A program made the position numbers and the translations under genes. A stretch of 64,000 nucleotides of DNA from Meridianimaribacter flavus (GTDB taxonomy: Bacteria; Bacteroidota; Bacteroidia; Flavobacteriales; Flavobacteriaceae), in NCBI RefSeq assembly GCF_004366715.1, contig NZ_SOQZ01000007.1, positions 82,787 to 146,786 of the forward strand, read 5' to 3'. The notes beneath the pieces were generated by a model, which saw nothing but the letters and a program-made list of their open reading frames with translations, did not search any database and was not told where the DNA came from. This document shows positions 59,101 through 64,000 of this stretch, piece after piece. Each line of letters opens with the position of its first letter. The first letter of the stretch is position 1.

Positions 59101-62100
59101 TTATCGTTTCAAAGTAAAGTGAGCTTTAAACTCTTTTCTCTGCCCACCAATTGGTTCGTCGTACTCTACTACAAACCAGTAATCACTTGATGGCATTGGG
59201 TTTCCATTGTAGGTTCCATCCCATCCTTGTCCCGAAGGAGATATCTGCTTCAACAGTTTTCCAAACCTGTCAAAGATATAAATTTTTACGTCAGCTCTAC
59301 CTGCAAATCCTATAATGTTCCATGTATCATGATATCCATCTCCATTTGGTGTAAAGTACTTTGGATAATCCAACACTGTTATCTCCAACGCTGTCAATCC
59401 ACATCCATTCTTGTCTCTTGCCACTACTACATGTTCTCCTGAGGTAACGTCTTCAAACAAACCACTGTCTTGCCATGGACCGTTATCTAAACTGTATTCA
59501 TACTCTCCTGGTCCTGTTGCTTCTGCTTCTATAACGTGATTTTCTGAAAAAGCTTGTGTAGTCACTTCGGCTACCAAGGTTGGAGGTGCACTTTCTATAA
59601 CTAAAGTCTCATCGGTATTCTCACAGTTGGTCTCTGTTGATGTTGCTTCGTCCACAACAGTTACACTATAAGTTCCGCCTTCTATTGGCATATAACTACC
59701 TTCTGTAGCGCCTGCGATTTCTGTTCCGTTAAGATACCATGTAAAACTGTAATCTGGTGTGGTCAGTCCTGTATCTAATACTAAAGGATCTAATACTTCT
59801 GTCCCATTAGTATCCACACATAGTATATAACTGTCTTCTAAATCAAATACTGGTAACGGATTCACCTGAAGGGTCAGATCTGTCACATCATAACAGATAG
59901 AGTTTGGTGTGGTATCATTGTCTACTCTTACATAAATAACCTGTGGATTAGTGATGTTCTCATAAAGTGTAGGTAATGGGTTTACTCCTGCGTCTGCATC
60001 ATCAAAACTCGCATAGTACGTTACTGTATAATTTAATGGGTCTTGACCATCTAGTACGTCTTCATCTAATGTTGATAGATCAAATTGTACACTGTCGTTA
60101 GTTGGGTCTCCATCTATCTCCATATTGTCATCACATAGCTCATATAGAATTGGCTCCATATCACTATTGGCTTCTGCTGCTTCCTGAACTTCTATGTTAA
60201 AGCTTTGTGTGCTTATCGAACATCCTGTTACTGTATTGGTAATGGCTACATAGATTGGTTGTGGATTGATCACATTGGTATATGGACTTACCAATCCGTT
60301 CATTAGATCATCAGCATCTGCTTGTGTAGCATGATAGCTTACTGTAAACAGGGTTGGATCTTGACCGTTAAGTACTTCTGCATCTTTACTGGTTAAATCA
60401 AACTGTGCAAAGCCATCGGTATTGTCTTCACATATGATAAAGTCCGTTACTGCTACTACATCTGGTAATGGGTTTACGGTTATCGTAAAGGTTACTATGG
60501 TATAACATCCTGTTACATCATTAGTCACGCGCACATAAATGGTTTGTGCTGTGTAATCGGTTGGGATGTTAGTGTACATTGTTGGGTCTGCTATAGCATT
60601 GGCTCCTGCTTCTGCATCTTCTTCTGTTTCATGGTAGCTTGCTGTTACTCCTGCTTCTCCATTGATGATGTATACTTCGTTTTCGGTAAGATCAAATACC
60701 TCTTGTCCATCTCCTGTATTGATGTCATCACATAACTCTAGGTTATCTGGATCTGTACTTGGAGTTGGGTTTGGTAATACTCTAATGGTTAACGTTGTAT
60801 AATCCACACAGCCTGTATCGGTATCGGTAACAACTACATATAGTGTTTGTGGGTTGGCTGGTGCGCCATTAACCGATGTATTGGTATAGGCTGTAGCGTC
60901 TACTGCGTTGGTTCCTGACTGTGCATCGGCATTGGTTTCATAATAGCTTACACTCCAGCTTGCTTCTCCTCCTGTAATTTCACTGTCCTTTACGGTAAGA
61001 TCAAATACTGTAATCTCATCGGCCACTTCATCATCACACAACTCTAATGGTGTTGGTTGTATTGCTGTTGGTGGAAGCTCCACACGTATTTCAAACTCTC
61101 CTGTAGTTACACAGCCATTGGCTACACTTACTAAGCGTATGTAAATGGTCTGTGGATTGATTTGGTTACTATAGTTAGTCGTGTTAGCTATTGGGTTGTT
61201 TCCTGAGTCTGCATCTGCCTGTGTTAAATGGTAGGTCAGTACAAAATCTGCTGGGTCTTGGGTACCTAATATCTCTGCTGCTTTGGTGGTTAAATCAAAC
61301 TGCGCAATCTCATCGGTATTGGTATCACAGATAACATAATCGTCTATGTTTGTTGGAACTACTGGTGATGGTAATACATTTAATACCAATGGTACTATAG
61401 TAAAGCATCCTGTTATTGTGTTCTCTGCTCTTGCATAAACGGTTTGTGTATCTGGTACGATATTACTGTAAGGACTTACTAATGGGTTTTGTGCGTTTTC
61501 AGCATCTGCCATAGTCTCATGGTAGCTCACAGCAATATCCAATTCACCATTGATGATCTCTACTGTACTACTGTCTAAATCAAAACTTGCAAAGCCATCA
61601 TTGTCTACATCACATTCTTCTAAGTCTGTTGGTACTGCTGGTGACGGTATTGGGTTTACTCGTAAATCTAAAGTGATCGTACTCACACAGCCTGTAACAT
61701 CATTGGTCGCTCTTACATAAATAGTCTGTGGGTTTACAGTATTAGTATATGGACTTGTGATTGGGTTGTTCCCTGAATCGGCATCGGCTTGGGTCTCATA
61801 ATACGTCAGGCTGATTCCTGTTTGACCATTCAAAATCTCATCAGCTGCATCTTCTAATGTAAAGGCTTCTTGCTCATCGCCTGGGTTGTTATAATCACAT
61901 AACTCCAATGGTGATGGTTGTACCAATACTGGTAATGCATTAACGATAAGCTCTAATGTTGTAAGCTTATAACATCCGTTGTTATTGTCTTCTACTCGTA
62001 CCCATAGGGTCTGGTTGAAGGCTGTTGTGTTTGTATAGGCTGCTGGGTTCAGTATTGGGTTTGTTCCTGCTTCAGCATTAGCTTCTGTTTCATGATAAGT

Positions 62101-64000
62101 GACTGTATACTGTGTTGGGTCTGCTAGGTTTTGAAGTACTTCTGCATCCTTGGTAGTAAGGTCAAACTGTGCAAATCCATCGGCTGAGGCATCGTCACAG
62201 ACTTGTAATGGTGTTGGTCCTGCTCCTAATTGTGGGGTTGGATTTACTATCAATACTAAATCTACTATCGTAGCACAATCGGTAGCTATGGTAGCGCTTT
62301 CTACTCTAGCGTAAACAGTTTGCGTGTTTACCACAATGTTATTGTATGGGCTTGCTAATGGGTTTACATTATTATTGGCATCTGCCATAGTCTCATGATA
62401 AGTTACTGTAAGTCCTGGAACGCCTCCTGTTATTTCATTATCTGCATCGGTAAGGGTAAACACTCCAAAACCATCACTATCAGGATCACAGTACTCCAAT
62501 GGTGTTGGCACATTAGCTACTGGTGCTTGTTCCACTACCAACGTTAAGGTTGTAGTAGCATAACATCCTGTGTTGATATCCTGAACACGTACATACACTA
62601 CTTCTCCATCAAACCCTGTGTATGGTATTGGTAATGGGTTAGTAGCATTGTCTGCATCTAACTGTGTTGGGTAATACGTTACCGAGTAGTTCGGGTTGTT
62701 ACCACTGATCTCTATATTCTTTAGAGTAAGATCAATGTCTGTTATGCCGTCTGGTACATTATCATCACAAACTTCCAATGGTGTAGGAACTACTAATGCT
62801 GGAAGTGGGTTGACCACCAACTCAAAACTACTTACTGAAGCACAGTTTGTAATTGTATTGGTAAGTGCCACATATAGGGTTTGTGGATTGGTTTGATTAA
62901 TATATGGTACGGTTATCGCATTGATTCCTGCTTCGGCATCTGCCTGTGTTTCGTAATAGCTTACCGCTACATTAACCTGTCCATTGATGATTTCTGCATC
63001 TTTGGTCGTAAGGTCAAATGTTTCTTGCTCGTCGCCTGGGTTGTTATAGTCACACAACTCGTATGGTGTTATCGCACCTATGGTTGGTAATGGGTTTACC
63101 AATAGGGTAAGCTCTACTGTGTCATGGCAGCCTGAAGCGTCATCTTCCAAACGCACATAAACGGTTTGGGTGTTTGGTACAATATTATTGTATGGACTTG
63201 ATAGGTCATTGACACCATTGTCTGCATCAGACTGGGTCTCATGGTAGGTCACTGTCATTCCAGTTTGACCACCTAATACTTCTGCGTCTTTTAATGTTAA
63301 GGTAAAGCTTGCAAAACCATCGTTATCATCATCGCAGACTTCCAATGGTGTTGGTGCTACTGCTACTGGTAGTGGGTTAACCACTAGCTCTAATGTCGTA
63401 GTATTATAGCATCCTGTTGTTGCATCTTCTAAACGTACATATACCGTTTGCGTGTTGATGACAATGTTAGTGTATGGTGAGAAAATCTCATTGGTAGCAT
63501 TGTCTGCATCGGCTTGGGTTTCATAGTAAGTGACGTTAACACCTGTTTGTCCGTTAAGTATCTCTGCATTCTTATCTGTTAGTGTAAATGCTGCAAAACC
63601 ATCGGCATCGTCATCACAAACTTCTAATGGTGTTGGCACTAATACTTCTGGTAATGGGTTAACGATAAGCTCAAAGCTTGTGTATCCATAACAGTCTGGT
63701 GTGGTAGCATCTTCTACTCTTACATGTATCGTCTGTGGGTTACCTGTATTGGTATAGGTTGCTGGGTTTGCTATAGCATTCATTGGTGCTTCTGCATCTG
63801 CTTGGGTCTCGTAATAGGTTACTGTATAAACCAATGGGTCTTGACCACCTAATATAGTAGCGTCTTGTGTGGTTAAATCAAACTGAGCTACGCCATCATT
63901 GGAAGCGTCATCGCAAACTACCATATCTGATGGCTCTGTTGCTATGGCTCTATAGTTAACTACTAAATTGAACACCGGAAGTGGTGAGGCTATGTAGCAA
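59101..64000 (-). CDS. Giant repeat-rich surface protein with type IX type B sorting domain (partial, 5' end outside window)
   Basis: At least 1633 codons with the start outside the window; an internal GTG at 63975 is not a real start, because the repeat pattern continues upstream to the window edge. It has 14 repeats of about 90 residues, each starting near PTPLEVCDDD-DGFA-F and running through TLTKDAEILNGQTG, VTYYETQADAD, SPY-N-V, TVYVRLED and GCY-TTL-LVVNPLP. Each carries two Cys residues, probably one disulfide per repeat. After the repeats come an Ig-like segment and a C-terminal type B sorting domain (FTPNGDGYHDTWNI, IYIFDRFGKLLKQ, GWDGTYNGNPMPSSDYWFVVEY). It is exported by type IX secretion and displayed as a filament-like adhesin or enzyme scaffold. 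Confidence 0.88.
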   Translation of the reverse strand, partial: CYIASPLPVFNLVVNYRAIATEPSDMVVCDDASNDGVAQFDLTTQDATILGGQDPLVYTVTYYETQADAEAPMNAIANPATYTNTGNPQTIHVRVEDATTPDCYGYTSFELIVNPLPEVLVPTPLEVCDDDADGFAAFTLTDKNAEILNGQTGVNVTYYETQADADNATNEIFSPYTNIVINTQTVYVRLEDATTGCYNTTTLELVVNPLPVAVAPTPLEVCDDDNDGFASFTLTLKDAEVLGGQTGMTVTYHETQSDADNGVNDLSSPYNNIVPNTQTVYVRLEDDASGCHDTVELTLLVNPLPTIGAITPYELCDYNNPGDEQETFDLTTKDAEIINGQVNVAVSYYETQADAEAGINAITVPYINQTNPQTLYVALTNTITNCASVSSFELVVNPLPALVVPTPLEVCDDNVPDGITDIDLTLKNIEISGNNPNYSVTYYPTQLDADNATNPLPIPYTGFDGEVVYVRVQDINTGCYATTTLTLVVEQAPVANVPTPLEYCDPDSDGFGVFTLTDADNEITGGVPGLTVTYHETMADANNNVNPLASPYNNIVVNTQTVYARVESATIATDCATIVDLVLIVNPTPQLGAGPTPLQVCDDASADGFAQFDLTTKDAEVLQNLADPTQYTVTYHETEANAEAGTNPILNPAAYTNTTAFNQTLWVRVEDNNNGCYKLTTLELIVNALPVLVQPSPLELCDYNNPGDEQEAFTLEDAADEILNGQTGISLTYYETQADADSGNNPITSPYTNTVNPQTIYVRATNDVTGCVSTITLDLRVNPIPSPAVPTDLEECDVDNDGFASFDLDSSTVEIINGELDIAVSYHETMADAENAQNPLVSPYSNIVPDTQTVYARAENTITGCFTIVPLVLNVLPSPVVPTNIDDYVICDTNTDEIAQFDLTTKAAEILGTQDPADFVLTYHLTQADADSGNNPIANTTNYSNQINPQTIYIRLVSVANGCVTTGEFEIRVELPPTAIQPTPLELCDDEVADEITVFDLTVKDSEITGGEASWSVSYYETNADAQSGTNAVDATAYTNTSVNGAPANPQTLYVVVTDTDTGCVDYTTLTIRVLPNPTPSTDPDNLELCDDINTGDGQEVFDLTENEVYIINGEAGVTASYHETEEDAEAGANAIADPTMYTNIPTDYTAQTIYVRVTNDVTGCYTIVTFTITVNPLPDVVAVTDFIICEDNTDGFAQFDLTSKDAEVLNGQDPTLFTVSYHATQADADDLMNGLVSPYTNVINPQPIYVAITNTVTGCSISTQSFNIEVQEAAEANSDMEPILYELCDDNMEIDGDPTNDSVQFDLSTLDEDVLDGQDPLNYTVTYYASFDDADAGVNPLPTLYENITNPQVIYVRVDNDTTPNSICYDVTDLTLQVNPLPVFDLEDSYILCVDTNGTEVLDPLVLDTGLTTPDYSFTWYLNGTEIAGATEGSYMPIEGGTYSVTVVDEATSTETNCENTDETLVIESAPPTLVAEVTTQAFSENHVIEAEATGPGEYEYSLDNGPWQDSGLFEDVTSGEHVVVARDKNGCGLTALEITVLDYPKYFTPNGDGYHDTWNIIGFAGRADVKIYIFDRFGKLLKQISPSGQGWDGTYNGNPMPSSDYWFVVEYDEPIGGQRKEFKAHFTLKR

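Noticed and set aside
59101..64000. Regular direct repeats resembling a CRISPR array or satellite
   Set aside because: Repeat period is about 255-270 bases and stays in frame as protein repeats; there are no constant short repeats with unique spacers.

Overview
The window is AT-rich DNA from a Bacteroidota chromosome, most likely a marine Flavobacteriaceae. The evidence is a SusC/SusD polysaccharide utilization locus (PUL) with sulfatase, many Bacteroidota-only families (DUF4270, DUF4293, DUF4886, DUF4907, DUF3667, DUF1599), a type IX secretion type B C-terminal domain, a Rho with a long Asn-rich insert, and promoters of the TTG/TTTG-N19-21-TAnnTTTG type. I see no rRNA, insertion sequence, prophage or CRISPR array.

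Layout. 1-1600: the end of a cytochrome-like gene, a YceI protein and an endonuclease/exonuclease/phosphatase (EEP) family enzyme. 1550-24300: one large minus-strand PUL. Going with transcription it holds a propeller/Y_Y_Y/LuxR membrane regulator, SusC, SusD, two tandem GH144-type proteins, an esterase, GH3, GH2-malectin, a second esterase, an S1 sulfatase, GH43 with discoidin and FN3 domains, and a DUF4886 SGNH-type lipoprotein, then a strong terminator. Many genes touch or overlap, so this looks like one co-expressed pathway. The GH144 plus GH3 pairing suggests a beta-1,2-glucan-like backbone; the sulfatase and three esterase-like proteins suggest it is sulfated and acylated.

24380-31310: a divergent locus. 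Leftward are a DUF6268-like barrel, a Kelch lipoprotein, DUF4907, a LytS-type histidine kinase and a LytTR response regulator. Rightward are a DUF4270 lipoprotein and a second outer-membrane barrel. It looks like an envelope system with its own two-component switch and no obvious described function.

31500-38220: metal/redox/sulfur region. It has a thioredoxin-reductase-like flavoprotein with a possible Tat signal, a small HMA-like protein, an S46 dipeptidyl-peptidase, a Fur-family repressor, a MerC-like protein, tRNA-Arg(ACG), a Crp/Fnr regulator and a two-part YeeE/YedE transporter. Repeated GCAAC-N3-GTTGC dyads lie on three promoters around the Fur gene, and a nested palindrome lies between the Crp/Fnr gene and the transporter pair.

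38200-59030: mostly housekeeping. It includes clpS, prmA, a porin, a DUF1599-DoxX-permease-TlpA-tpiA operon, folP and cdaA with a small lipoprotein between them, twin DUF3667 proteins, an MsbA-like ABC exporter, truA, a YfcE-type phosphodiesterase, DUF4293, rho, rpsT, tRNA-Glu(TTC), proS, a low-complexity lipoprotein and an OmpP1/FadL-like porin. 59101-64000 is the C-terminal part of a giant surface protein with at least 14 repeats of about 90 residues and a type IX type B sorting domain; it runs off the right edge.
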